Position numbers and translations under genes: made by a program | Shown: positions 1-11,300 of the stretch, piece by piece | How the letters are laid out: each line of letters opens with the position of its first letter | How positions within the stretch are numbered: the first letter of the stretch is position 1 | NCBI GenBank assembly: GCA_964440935.1 | Contig: CAYTTY010000042.1 | Location: 1 to 35,619, forward strand | From: WJJR01 sp964440935 | GTDB lineage: Bacteria > Zixibacteria > MSB-5A5 > WJJR01 | Reading direction: 5' to 3' | DNA: 35,619 nucleotides | Notes under the pieces: model-generated | What the model saw: only the letters and a program-made list of their open reading frames with translations | Databases searched by the model: none | What the model was told of the DNA's origin: nothing

Positions 1-55
1 GATGATGCAGGAGATGCACTCAACCCGTTTTTACAGGAAGATTATGACTTGACCG
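1..55. repeat. Left copy of exact 55-bp terminal inverted repeat
   Basis: The first 55 bases are the exact reverse complement of the last 55 bases; the match breaks at base 56. Both copies lie inside a coding frame and encode the same peptide (ending QEDYDLT). A perfect match of exactly 55 bp at both contig tips is what an assembler using a 55-mer would leave at a branch point, so this is probably the edge of a collapsed repeat rather than a transposon terminus. That reading is inference; the repeat itself is directly visible. Confidence 0.95.
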
Positions 56-84
56 CATCAAGGCCATCCGGTGCAACTTATTAA
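1..84 (+). CDS. C-terminal fragment of a CDS entering from outside, variant tail (primase-like upstream part)
   Basis: An open frame enters from the left edge and stops at TAA (82-84), giving 27 residues. The first 18 residues are identical to the start of the partial gene at the right edge (35356-35619, minus), because the underlying 55 bases are the same. After the shared part the tail is short (ASRPSGATY) instead of the 70-residue primase-like C-terminus seen at the other end. It may be a truncated copy of the same phage gene joined to host DNA, or a chimeric junction. No function can be assigned from 27 residues. Confidence 0.5.
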   Translation, partial: DDAGDALNPFLQEDYDLTASRPSGATY

Positions 85-108
85 TGCCCATTGGAATACA
101 ACTCAGAG

Positions 109-140
109 AGCGCCCGTCACCGGCGAGGGTGACGGGCGCT
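109..140 (-). terminator. Strong hairpin after the HYR/VWA surface protein gene
   Basis: A perfect 13-bp GC-rich stem (AGCGCCCGTCACC, 109-121, with GGTGACGGGCGCT, 128-140) closes a six-base loop and lies 15 bp past the stop codon of the leftward surface protein gene. The bases after it on the minus strand are only weakly T-rich, so it is terminator-like but not a textbook intrinsic terminator. Confidence 0.65.
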
Positions 141-154
141 ACTGTTGAACTAAT

Positions 155-3100
155 TTACTTCAGTAATGTCATTTTTCGCGAGTCAGTGAAGTTCGGCATC
201 TGGATGCGGTAGAAGTACATACCGCTCTGGACTGTCGAACCGTTGTCGTCACGACCATCCCACTCAATGGTGTGCGTACCGGCTTCCCTCACGTCCGCGA
301 CCAGCGAACGGACCTGCTGACCAAGAACGTTGTAGACCGTCAGGTTGACTTCTGACACTTTCGGTAGACGGAATTGGATCGTGGTCGACGGGTTGAACGG
401 ATTCGGGTAGTTCTGTAGCAACGCGTAGCTGGTCGGAACCGGGTTCGAACCGGCTGCAAACACTGTCACTTCGTTCGATTCCTGCTCGGTCCAGCGGATA
501 TTGCCGCTGACACCGGCAGCCATGCCGTTGACCTCAAAGGTCAGCTCTTCACCCGGCACAGCGCCGTCGACATGACTCGTGGTCTTGTCGTCGCCGTAGG
601 CATGTAGGAGGAACCAGCCCTTATCGTTCACCACCGCTTCACCAACCAGTAGACCCGATGGGGTCTTGGCGGTGATCACATCGCCCGGGCGCAGCCCGGT
701 CTCGCTCATGTCGGCCGCTGACCAGAAGTCGCTGAAGCGATTCGTGATCGTCGCGCGGTTGGTCGGATTCGACAGCTTGGCATTGCCCTGGATCTCGGTA
801 CAATTGTACCCGCTCAGCGGATACGTCTGCGTGGCCGCTGTCGTCATGCGAATCCAGTAGCCCTTGGTCGGCTTCATGCAGATCAGGTCGTTGAGTTCCG
901 CCGGACGATCCGCGGACCATGACTGGATTCCGTCGCACTCAGCGGTGAACAGGTAATCGTAATCGCCGTCAATCGACGCCAGCGCGTGGGCACGTCCATC
1001 CCACTCGTTGGGCAGATACGAGATCGCGTTCCAGCCTTCGCACAGGTTGAGCGACTTGTCCACCGGTACCGGCGCGCCTTCGATCACAATCGGGCCAACG
1101 CCCGGACCGGTCGGAAGCACCCAGTAGCCGTGGCACGGGTCCATCGTCTCCATGTCATTGAGTACTTCAGGCCGATCGTTTGCCCAAGTGATGATTCCCT
1201 CAACGCACGTGGCGCTATACAAGTACCGGTATTCACTATCAATACTCTGGAGTACATCGCCAATAAGAGGGCTTGACGGAAGCACGTTGAACGAGATCAG
1301 GGTCCATGTATCGCACAGCGGGATCACAATTGAGTCGATGCTGCAATCGAACGCGGCATCGAAGAGATTGTTGTCGAATGGCGACCATTGTTGCGGTGCG
1401 ATGAGAGGACAATCGCAGTTGTAGTAGAGTGTGATCTCATCACCCGGTTCGGCACCTTCGTCCATTTCGGTGTTCGGATCATCTCCAAGCACATGGATCA
1501 GGTACTCTCCATCAGTCTCAACTGCCGTGACACCACAAATGACACCATCAGGATCAATTGCGATGATCACATCACCCGGAACAAGCGGTGTCCCTTCAAT
1601 TGTCGAGGCGGCAGAATACCAATCGGCCCCGTAGGGTTGTGTGGGGATCGTGGGCAGTTCTCCGAGGAAAACCTCAGGCGAGTCGCCGCATTCCACGTCT
1701 ACGATCTCGGGGCAGTAACCGTCTTTCCGGATACGGAGATCGTACCCGTCAGCGACTGGCGGGCCGATGCAGAAGTAGCCGTTTTCGTTGGTGGTCGCCG
1801 TGTCGATAACCTGACTATCGGGATATGATGACCAGGCCTCAACAAACGCGCCCGGAGTCGTATAGCCACAGATCGAATCGCATTCGGTGCTCTCCACCAC
1901 GACGTAGAAACCGCAAGTGTCTGCATTCCCCGATGGATCTTCAGCAATGCATGTGACCAGCGTCGATTCAGGCGCGAAGGCAGATCCAGATGGCGGAGTA
2001 TAGTCGATGTGTGATATGCCACAGTTGTCGTTGGCCCAGGCTGCGAACTCAACTATCGCCTCCTGCTCACCAACGCCCAACTGAAGAGTGGTATCGCCTG
2101 GACATATGATTACCGGCGGACTCATGTCGGCGACAGTTACTGAGAACTGACATGAGTCACGATTTCCGGCAACGTCTTCTGCAACGCACTCAACAATCGT
2201 CGTGCCAACAGGGAAGAATGAGCCTGATGGCGGCGTGCATTCCGCTATGGCGAATACCTGTGATGCGAGTACACTCAGATTTGCCCCCCACGGTTCTGTA
2301 ATGTCGAACTGAGCACCCCCCGTGGAAGGCGCCAATGACGAGTAGCCCGTAGAATCGGCAAAATTGAACACCGTATGGATTTCGGCTCCGGATGCGATGA
2401 GGTCGGGAACAAGCAAGTTGAAGTTCGCGATATCATCTGCATCCTCGTCAGTGACCAGGATGAGGACCTTACGGCAATCCTCACGGAATGGATACCAGTC
2501 GAGGACATTTCGAAGTGCCGTAAGGCCGTTCTCTGTCCCTGCCCCCGTGTCCCCCACTGCCGTTACCATATTCGCAAACGTTGCTTGATCTTGTGTGAAC
2601 TCCCCGGAGCCAGGCAGACCGGGTTTGAAAATCCCATCTGTTCCTACGGGATTCGCTTGCTGGGTGTATGCAGCAACGCCAAGCCGAAAATCGCCACCGT
2701 GCAGTCCATTGAAGAACAGTGTGGCGTTACTGGCAATGGCTGCTTGATCATCACCCATCGATCCAGAGCCATCAATGACCCAGACCACATCCGCACAGCC
2801 ACTGCCGCAATTGTCATCGACAGGCGCCATGAAGGACACAACTGCACCGCATGTGTCTGGAGAACTGGGTAACACGATATCCGCCGGGCAAGAGATCGAC
2901 GGCGGCGTGTTGTCTTCCACCGTAACCGTTGCCGTGCAGGTATCGGCCGCACCGGTTGGCTCGGTCACGATCAACATGACTTGCGTCTGGCCGAGCGGAT
3001 ACGGTCCCGTCGGTTCGAGCGCCAGCGAAATGTCCTGGCCGGTCGAACCGTTGTCGACCATCTCCGGTGTGACGTTGCCTTCGCAGTTGCTGTCGGCATC

Positions 3101-5224
3101 CACTGTCACATTCTGGCAGCGCGCCACCAGTTCATCGGACAGCGGATTGACCGTCACGTCAAATGAGCACGTGTCGGCGTTGCCGGAGCTGTCGGTGGCC
3201 ACGAAGGTGTTTGTGGTCACACCCACCGGGAAGGCCGACCCCGATGCCAGTCCGGCAGTCTGCTCGATGGTCGGATCGGCATCGCAGTTATCTGTGGCCG
3301 TGGGATCGCTGTAGTTCACGACCGCCGTACCGCCACCTTGCACATCTTCGTTGACGGTGATGTCACCGGGACACGAAATCACCGGATCCTCGTCGTCGAA
3401 GATAAACACGTTGAAGTTACATGTATCGGCATTCCCGGAACTATCCGTGGCAATGGCCATGACCGGTGTGGTTCCGTGCGGGAAGAAACCTGACGGCGGA
3501 CCGAACGTGATGGTTACATCTTGATCGCAGTTGTCGGTCGCCGTCGCCCAATTGTTGCTTTCGAAATCAACGGCGGCACCGCACTCGCCAGGATCATTCT
3601 GGCTGTTCCAGTCGCCTTCGCATGTGATTGTCGGCGGCGTATTGTCCTGCACCGTGATCAGCGCGGCGCACGTGTCGGCCTCGCCTTCGTCGTTCGATGC
3701 AATCAGCATGACCTGCGTATCGCCGAGCTCGTACGGACCGGCTGGTTCGAGCGTCAGGGTCGTGTACCCGGTCGAGCCGTTGTCCACGTCCTCAGCCGTG
3801 ACGTCGGCCTGGCAGCTCGCATCGGCGTCGACCAGCACATCCTGGCACACCGCCACGACCGGAACCTGGCCTTCGGTCACTTCAATCGTAAAGCTGCATG
3901 TATCGGCGTTGCCGCATTCGTCAACGGCTTCAAACGTGATCGTGTGCACGCCCACCGGGAAGGTGCTGCCCGACGGATCGCCGGCGATCTGCGTGACGGT
4001 TGGATCGGCATCGCAATTATCGCTCGCGTTCGCATCGGCAAAATCAACCACCGCGCCGGCGCCCGGAGAATCTTCTTCGACAACGATGTCGCTCGGACAT
4101 TCAACGACCGGCGCTTCGGTGTCATCAACCGTGATGATCTGAATGCAGGTGTCGGCGTTGCCGGCCGCGTCTGTAGCGACCCACAGGCGCTCAATCGTAC
4201 CGCCGCACGGAATACCACCCGTGTTATCGGTCTCGGTGTATTGAAGGTTGACATCAGGACAGTTGTCCGCGGCTTCTACATTCGACGGATTCGGAATTTT
4301 AGCAAGGCAGATTACCGCGGTGTCAGATGGACATCCCGATAATGTCGGGGCGACTGTGTCATTGGCACAACTATCACATTCCACACCAAAATCGTAGACT
4401 TGGCTACCGTCTCCACATGGGTCTGGAAGGGGGAATGAATTGGTATTCGTCCAACACCAGAAGCTATCCGGATATTCAATTACTTGCCCGCTGGAGGAAG
4501 CAAACAGCTGTAGCGTGAAGTACTCACCCTCAATCATACCCTCTTTGTCGTTCGCAGTAGTTAAATCGTCGCCGTAAATCTGCATGCTAAAGGTCGCGGC
4601 GTCTTGCACCAAGACGAGCGGAGCGGTACCAACGCATGTGCCCGTCGAATCGAAGGCGGCTATGCAGTCAGCCTCCTCACCCGGCTCACCACAGATGGTT
4701 ACCTGACCTCGCATCAGGCCAGCTTGTGGTGTTACGGCATAAATTTCAAATGGACATTCACCTGGTGAGGTAAAGTTGTAAACCTGACCGGCGTCTCCAC
4801 ACGAATCCGGCAACGGGAAGGAATTGGTGTTGGTCCAGCAGTCGAAGTCTGGATCGTACTCCAATATGGCATCGGCTGATTGATCATACAGTCTAAGAGT
4901 GAATACATCACCGGGGTCCATTCCCTCATCAATGGTATCCGTGGTTAGATCGTTCCCATAGATTTGCATGTTGAATCCAGCGTCCCCGGAAGATACGATT
5001 ATGGTTCCCACGCCGACACATTGGCCATCAGGATCAAAAGCGGCGATACAGTCGTCCTCCGTGGCAGCGATACCATCGATGGTAATCTGACCACGCATCA
5101 AACCAGACTGTGGAGTTGGTGAGTGCGTTAACGCAAATGGGCACTGTGCGCTTGCATCGACAGTCATGGTGACGATAACGACCATGGTTGCAAGTACAGC
5201 CGACAACAGCTTTGCAGTTTTCAT
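155..5224 (-). CDS. Giant secreted modular protein with HYR repeats, a nested VWA domain and a C-terminal sorting module
   Basis: The 1689-aa product starts with a signal peptide (hydrophobic core in residues 8-22, likely cleavage near DASA-Q). Two copies of a Cys-containing module beginning CPF follow (about 28-155 and 156-285). HYR-type repeats (motifs such as DNCDADP, AGNADTC) run from about 290 to 1090, with a von Willebrand A domain (about 810-990; MIDAS DGSGS, later VTDEDAD) inserted in one. A carboxypeptidase-regulatory-like unit sits near 1118-1178, two 'W-x-LISF/AISY' repeats near 1306-1480, and an FlgD-Ig-like/type IX-like sorting module (QNYPNPFNP) over the last 95 residues. The start is supported by GGGAG 8 bases upstream. 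It is probably a surface-displayed or secreted adhesive protein; ligand and exact role are unknown. The neighbouring 2180-aa gene upstream shares several modules. Confidence 0.9.
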   Translation of the reverse strand: MKTAKLLSAVLATMVVIVTMTVDASAQCPFALTHSPTPQSGLMRGQITIDGIAATEDDCIAAFDPDGQCVGVGTIIVSSGDAGFNMQIYGNDLTTDTIDEGMDPGDVFTLRLYDQSADAILEYDPDFDCWTNTNSFPLPDSCGDAGQVYNFTSPGECPFEIYAVTPQAGLMRGQVTICGEPGEEADCIAAFDSTGTCVGTAPLVLVQDAATFSMQIYGDDLTTANDKEGMIEGEYFTLQLFASSSGQVIEYPDSFWCWTNTNSFPLPDPCGDGSQVYDFGVECDSCANDTVAPTLSGCPSDTAVICLAKIPNPSNVEAADNCPDVNLQYTETDNTGGIPCGGTIERLWVATDAAGNADTCIQIITVDDTEAPVVECPSDIVVEEDSPGAGAVVDFADANASDNCDADPTVTQIAGDPSGSTFPVGVHTITFEAVDECGNADTCSFTIEVTEGQVPVVAVCQDVLVDADASCQADVTAEDVDNGSTGYTTLTLEPAGPYELGDTQVMLIASNDEGEADTCAALITVQDNTPPTITCEGDWNSQNDPGECGAAVDFESNNWATATDNCDQDVTITFGPPSGFFPHGTTPVMAIATDSSGNADTCNFNVFIFDDEDPVISCPGDITVNEDVQGGGTAVVNYSDPTATDNCDADPTIEQTAGLASGSAFPVGVTTNTFVATDSSGNADTCSFDVTVNPLSDELVARCQNVTVDADSNCEGNVTPEMVDNGSTGQDISLALEPTGPYPLGQTQVMLIVTEPTGAADTCTATVTVEDNTPPSISCPADIVLPSSPDTCGAVVSFMAPVDDNCGSGCADVVWVIDGSGSMGDDQAAIASNATLFFNGLHGGDFRLGVAAYTQQANPVGTDGIFKPGLPGSGEFTQDQATFANMVTAVGDTGAGTENGLTALRNVLDWYPFREDCRKVLILVTDEDADDIANFNLLVPDLIASGAEIHTVFNFADSTGYSSLAPSTGGAQFDITEPWGANLSVLASQVFAIAECTPPSGSFFPVGTTIVECVAEDVAGNRDSCQFSVTVADMSPPVIICPGDTTLQLGVGEQEAIVEFAAWANDNCGISHIDYTPPSGSAFAPESTLVTCIAEDPSGNADTCGFYVVVESTECDSICGYTTPGAFVEAWSSYPDSQVIDTATTNENGYFCIGPPVADGYDLRIRKDGYCPEIVDVECGDSPEVFLGELPTIPTQPYGADWYSAASTIEGTPLVPGDVIIAIDPDGVICGVTAVETDGEYLIHVLGDDPNTEMDEGAEPGDEITLYYNCDCPLIAPQQWSPFDNNLFDAAFDCSIDSIVIPLCDTWTLISFNVLPSSPLIGDVLQSIDSEYRYLYSATCVEGIITWANDRPEVLNDMETMDPCHGYWVLPTGPGVGPIVIEGAPVPVDKSLNLCEGWNAISYLPNEWDGRAHALASIDGDYDYLFTAECDGIQSWSADRPAELNDLICMKPTKGYWIRMTTAATQTYPLSGYNCTEIQGNAKLSNPTNRATITNRFSDFWSAADMSETGLRPGDVITAKTPSGLLVGEAVVNDKGWFLLHAYGDDKTTSHVDGAVPGEELTFEVNGMAAGVSGNIRWTEQESNEVTVFAAGSNPVPTSYALLQNYPNPFNPSTTIQFRLPKVSEVNLTVYNVLGQQVRSLVADVREAGTHTIEWDGRDDNGSTVQSGMYFYRIQMPNFTDSRKMTLLK

Positions 5225-5293
5225 ATGTGACTCCCGAGTTGATGGCAGGGCTCCCGCTGAGAAGTTGGGAACTGTTACAATTGTGATCCCTTA

Positions 5294-5330
5294 GGATGGG
5301 AGTCTTAGGGAATTCCCAAAGCTCCCATCC
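5294..5330. terminator. Long near-perfect hairpin between the two surface protein genes
   Basis: Outer arms GGATGGGAG (5294-5302) and CTCCCATCC (5322-5330) pair perfectly. The inner segment contains CTT/AAG and the palindrome GGGAATTCCC, so almost the whole 37 bases fold. No T-run follows on either strand. It lies 20 bp past the stop of the upstream leftward gene and 69 bp before the start of the next. It may be a processing or attenuation hairpin, an mRNA 3' stabiliser, or a regulator site that lowers expression of the downstream gene. Confidence 0.55.
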
Positions 5331-5350
5331 GAGGTCCATATGTGTTTGTA

Positions 5351-8300
5351 CTACTTCAAAAGAACGAGTTTCTTTGTCTCCACATATTCAGGGGAACTGA
5401 GACGGTATAGGTAAATGCCGGATGAAACTGGAGATCCAAGGTCGTCGGTGCCATCCCAGACAACGACATGACGTCCTGCGGTGAGTTCACCAGCAACCAA
5501 GGTCCTGACACGTTGCCCTGCCACATTGAAGATCTCGAGGCTGACGTGGGATGCTTGCCCGAGGTAGACGTCAATGGATGTCGTAGGATTGAACGGATTC
5601 GGGTAGTTCTGGGATAGTGAGTAGCTCTGAGGAGTACTCTCAGAGCCAGCACCCTCGGAAAGGAAATCAATGACGAGCTTGCCTTTGAGATCATTGTAGA
5701 GCGGAGCCCCGTTCCTATTCTGCCATCCTGAGAACTCTCTGTCGTAATCAAGTACTTGTGACGTCGAGGCATCAAAGATCTTGAGATGGATTGATTCACC
5801 CGACTGGAGACCCTCATCCACCGCTGTCGTAGGATCATCACCGTAGATCTCGAGAGCAAACAGGGCATGTCCATCACGCAGGTTGATGGGACCAACGCCG
5901 GCACAATTGCCTTGAGCGTCGAACGCTGCAATGAGATCTGAGCCGGATGCAGGTGCTCCATCCACGAGAACTCGTCCGGAGATACGACTGGCCTTTTGGG
6001 TCGGTCTGAAAGAGAATGGACCAAGGTTCTCTGTGGAGGCGAGTGTCGGCCACGGTGTTCCAGTGTGAGCAATCTTCGTCAGGATCTGAGTTGGGTTTGG
6101 GTAGGTGAAGCAATTGACCGAGTCCGTCAGCTTTACCCAGTATCCTTGATTCTTCTCGATTTGGGTCAGAGTGTTGTTTTGCGGAAGATCATATGGGTCA
6201 AACCACTGATAACCAACGCAACCAAAGCCACTGACCCACTGGAGCGTACCAGCGGAGATTAGCTCGGAAAATGCCTCCTCAGGCGTCATTGGTGACTCGA
6301 GACAATAGCCAATCAGGTTCCAGTTCTGATCCAAATCCATGCAACTGCAGCTACCTCCACAGGGTCCCTCAACTAAGAGAGCATCCGGTGGCACATTGGT
6401 CTTAACCCAGTATCCCATGCATGGATCGAGGGTCTGAAGAGGTGAGAAGAGCGGATCGGCGGGATCCCACCAAACGTATCCGTTCTTGAATCCCGCCACC
6501 CATCCAACGTTACCTCCCATCGGGGCAAAAACGTCAGCTGTCGCTGTGTCTGGGTTGAGTGCACAGAACGAGATCAGGCTCCACGAACAAGGCAGATCGA
6601 CTGAGTCGGCGCACTCGTCTATGAAATCATACGGCTTGCAAATGCTATCGCAGGGAGATGGCAGTGGGAAGCTATTGGTGTTTGTCCAGCATTCCAACGG
6701 CCTAGGATACTCACGCACCACATCCTCCGAGCAATCGTACAATCTGAGAGTGAACAACTCTCCCTCATTCATACCCTCGTCAACATCTGGAGTTGTAGGG
6801 TCGTCACCATAGATCTGGAAGCTAAAGCCGGCAACAGTACTATCACAAGTTGGCGGATTTACATATGTGATTGTTGAGAATCCGACACACTGTCCCTTTG
6901 AGTCGAAAGCAGCAACACAGTCGTTTTCGCCCGCTGGCACTCCATCAACGAGTGCATTGCCCTTCATGAGACCAGATGAGGGAGTTGGGCTGTGTCTTAG
7001 CGAGAAGGGGCATACACAACCTGACTCGGGCGGAACAGTTGTGAAAGGCCACCGATACTCAGAACACAGCGGATTGCCCGCAGGATCCGTTGCACAGACC
7101 TCGAGAATGCCCTCAAAATTGTGTGAATCAGGAAGAGAGGGTGAGGGAATGAACTTGTATAAGAGATCAGATGGGTGTGTGATTGATTGACACACAATTT
7201 CCGTCCCGGTAGTCAGATCCCGAACTCGGAAACACTTCGCCAGGCAGGTCATTGAATCCTCGTGCAGAATCTCACTGACCTCAATCTCGATTCTGTCTAC
7301 ATACAGTTCATTTGAATCAGGTATGGTAGCTACAACACGTGGACAGGTGTTATCGATCTTTACTCTGACCGTATCACTACAGTCCCAATTCTCATTGCCA
7401 TTTGCAACTGGAACGGCGATGATGTCATAGGAGCCATCCTGCCAAGTGTTGGATTCCCATACGCAGCAGTAAGATAGGGTTCCACTGCCTTCCCCAGTGG
7501 AATCATAGCAAATCAGCGAAAGACCCCCGCCGAGACGTTGCTGATAGAAGCGGATTCCGTCGTGACTTTCACTCGTATTTGCGCACACTGCAATATCGCC
7601 TGAGTATGGCAGAGTGCTGCTATTAGGTGTAGTAATGTCCACGTAGCAGGGACAGTTTGACGGATCGCAGTAAATGGTGATTGTCTCACACGAGTAGATC
7701 TGGTCATCACATTGAGCGTTTGCACAGATCTTTAGCTCGTTTGGACCACACGCGCAGTTTGGAGTGATCACTACATTCACTTTGAATGAGTCCCCTGGAT
7801 CAACATGGATGTTGCAGAGTTCGTTTGCTGACCCATTGAAGGACACTGATGCTCCGCAGAGATTGTCATCAGGAGGCGCCCAAATGCAAAAGTCCGAGCC
7901 TCCATTAAGTAGGCCAGTAAAGAGAAGTCTGAAGTCGATGACGGTGGAATCGCCTGGGCAGACTGTGTCGGCCCAGATGCCACTCGAATTGATCAGATCA
8001 ATGCCTTCATTTGCATCAGTACATGCTTCCCAAGGGCACATTGTGTGTGTGCCTTCTCCATTGAAAAAGACGGGAGTGCCATAGGAGGAATCGGCGTATA
8101 TGAGCGTATGAAAACCGTCAGGGGCATCATTGTCGCACAAAGTGTATGCGATCCTATTGGTGTGCGAAAACCCTTCAGCAATATACCCGCCAAGTGCCAA
8201 TTTAGCATGGACCGTGACCTTCCCGCCGGCGCCAGTTCCCAGTACCTCAAGGCCAAAATGAGCTGCTATTTCAGCATCAATTTCAAGTTCGGATTCTACT

Positions 8301-11300
8301 CGCAGTGCCCGGCTAACAGTGGTAATTTCCTCAAAGGTCCGGCAGCCACCTCCAGACCAGATTTTCTCCGTTGGGGGCATTACTACCAGAGAGTCCTCGT
8401 CGTTTGTTAATTCACAGTCATCAGTGACATCGAAGCTTAGTAGTTGTTGCCACTTTGCCTGTTCGTCAGGTGGTAGCGGAGGCATAATGTCATTTTCGAT
8501 GTACCATCGAGAAACAAAGACATCGACGACATCAGTCTGATCAGAACTTGGCTCAAAGGCCAGCACGATTGAATCGTCCACAATGCATAGAGATGTGTCA
8601 ACCCAAGTCTCAAGGGCCTTGCCATACTTTAGCTTGAGCCCAGCGGTGACAAAGAACGCTCCACCGTCAGGACCAATTAATTTGGGATCTTCGTTTTGAT
8701 CCGTTCTGTAAATGTCTGTGTGTGTCATATCGAATCTGTAGTCGTACATACTCGACATTCGCGCTGTGACATCGATCTTACCGCCGACCCCAAATGACAC
8801 AATCTTGCTGACTCCCGCATGTGCCTCGAGGGTGACTCCTGCCTCAGTTGTGAAGCCTAAACCGAATCCCGTAAAATAAGTTAAGTCCTGCTCCCACTCA
8901 GAAAAACTCTGATCTCCCGGTGGGTCGTAGAGTATCAGTAGTGGTGTCGTTGATTCGAGCTGGACAGTGAACGTCTCACCGAACCATCGTCGACCTGTGA
9001 CAGTAATGTACTTATCGATTCCTTCATTGTTGTCATTGTCGTATCCACCTTTAAAGACCGACATTTGGAGGCGTTTATCCTGTTGTGGCATGCCACCTAC
9101 GATGGTGTACTCAAAGCAATCGCCAGGAATCACGGTAGAGTCAATTGGAGGAGTTGTCTCATCCAAGTGAGAGACTTCATCGCGAATTATTACTGTTGCT
9201 CCTGATACAGGACAGTCGAATTCATCCTTGACGCAAACCTGGTAAGTATGACTTTGGCCGGATGCGATAAATGGCAGCAAGGGACAATTGGGGCTTCCAG
9301 GATCGTCAGTTTCAAATACGAGCTTTAACGATGTCTCATGGACAAAGTCATGCTCTTCGGTCTGAGAACAGGTGATCTCCGCAGGATCAAATGAATATCC
9401 AGTCTTCACTGCTGATAGAGAATAGTTGCCTGGAGGCAGATCTAATGAGTAGAGACCGTCAGCTCCAGTTGCTATTGATGATACCTCACAGAAGTTGTTA
9501 GTGGCTGTTATAACCACTCCCTCAATTGGTTCGTCACAAGATGTCTTACAAATACCCGATAGAAAGCACTTCGTGTCATCCCAAAAGTGGATATCATCCC
9601 GGTCGCTGGTAAGCGGGTGAATCTCTCGTGGATTGGGATCCAAAAAGATATGCCCTGCCTCGGCCGCCAATACATTGTAGTCTTCTAATAAATACCCAGA
9701 ACAACTGTAGTAACCGGTGGCATCGGTTGTTGCGCAATGCTCGCCATTGAGGTAGATGTCAACCCCTTCGGATGGCGCGTCGTTACATGTCGTGTAGCGA
9801 ACGTATCCAGCGATACGTCTCGTTGTTGTGTCGGTAAACACCACACTGCATTCTGGAGATGTCGAGTTGATACAGCAATTATCAGTTGCTGGGTCGAAGA
9901 GATGGTCAGTTAGCTGAGGCGTAACAGTGTAACAAAAACCGTAAGGGACATTGGGTATTTCAAATGCGCCGGATGTGTTGGTCAGGTCGCAACCTGAGAA
10001 CCCATTCCCTGATGCACAGACATTTACGCTTCCTACACCTGTAACTCCATCTTTAGCGTAGACATAGCCTCGTATCGTGCCGACGCATCTGACCTCCGCA
10101 GTCGTAGGAATCGATGAGCAAGGAGAAGGGAGATTAATGTCACATGTACGTGTGCCACAGTACGAGTCCGATCCTGTAAAGTAGACCTGGATCGTCTCGG
10201 ACTGACCTGCACCTAACGAAACGTAAGAAGGATTGAACGATAGTTCTTGGCAGCCAGAGGAGATAGTTCCACTAAGTGTTCCACAGCCTGCATTTGTAAT
10301 TGAGAAGGAAGTTGAGACTGTCTGCCCGACGTCTACCTGTCCGAAGTCTATGCTAGTTTCCGATAGGTTGCACTCGGGATCGTCAGTGCCAGTGCCAGAC
10401 AAGCTTATGCTACACCCACCTGGGAAGGATATAGAGCCATTTGCTTGGCCGCACTCTGAAGGGCAAAAGATCAGTGTGACAGTCGTTTGTCCGCCCCCTG
10501 GCACACTAATAGACGATTCGGATGCGTAAAATGGAGGATCGTCGTCGATAGGCCCGGACAGAGTCTCGCATCCGTCATTGTACACGATGATGTCTTTCCT
10601 AGGGCACGTGGCATCGAGGTCAGTGCTTTGAAAGTTGTGACTCGTTTGCGAGAGTCGACAGTCGGGAGGTGTCGTTCCTGTTCCGCTTACAGGCAGCGTT
10701 CCGCAACCATTTCCTAAAGAAATGTTGCATGATTTGCTGCCGCATGAGTTTGGATTAAAATAGACAGTGAAGACCTGTCTGTTACCTGAGGTAATGCTGT
10801 AAGAAGTTGGACTTACATCGAACTCACTGCAACTCTCTGAAATGCTACCGGACAGCGTGCCACAGCCTGTATTCCATATTTCAAATGTTTCTGAATCTTG
10901 AGATCCCACATTCGTCGAGGGAAATGTCAGACTTGTAGGCGCAACATCGCACACAGGACCGATTTCGGAGTAACAGTAATAGACGTCAGCATACTTCACG
11001 CAGAGGTTGGCATCAGTGTCAACCCAGACGCCATAGTAGAACCAACCACCCGAACTGACGTGACATGAAGGAGAAATATCGACGTAATGCCACCCGTCAG
11101 ACTTGTCGAAGGACCAGTTAAAGTCGTAGGAGCCTGTGCACCAGTTGTAAGCGAAGACCGTCGGGTCAGCACATAAGTGAAAGGTACACATCTCATTGGC
11201 GTAGAATTGGACTTGAATGCTGGTTGCGTAATCAAAGCAAGGATCCGTAGCTAAATCTACACGCCACACACAGTTAGCTGTCCCACCGTCTGGGCTTAGA

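Noticed and set aside
1..55. Terminal inverted repeat as transposon ends
   Set aside because: The repeat is inside a coding frame at both ends, is exactly 55 bp and no transposase is nearby; an assembly-graph overlap is the simpler reading.
3521..4342. Plus-strand open frame of 273 codons
   Set aside because: Antisense to the HYR repeats of the 1689-aa surface protein; produced by repetitive GC-rich coding DNA.
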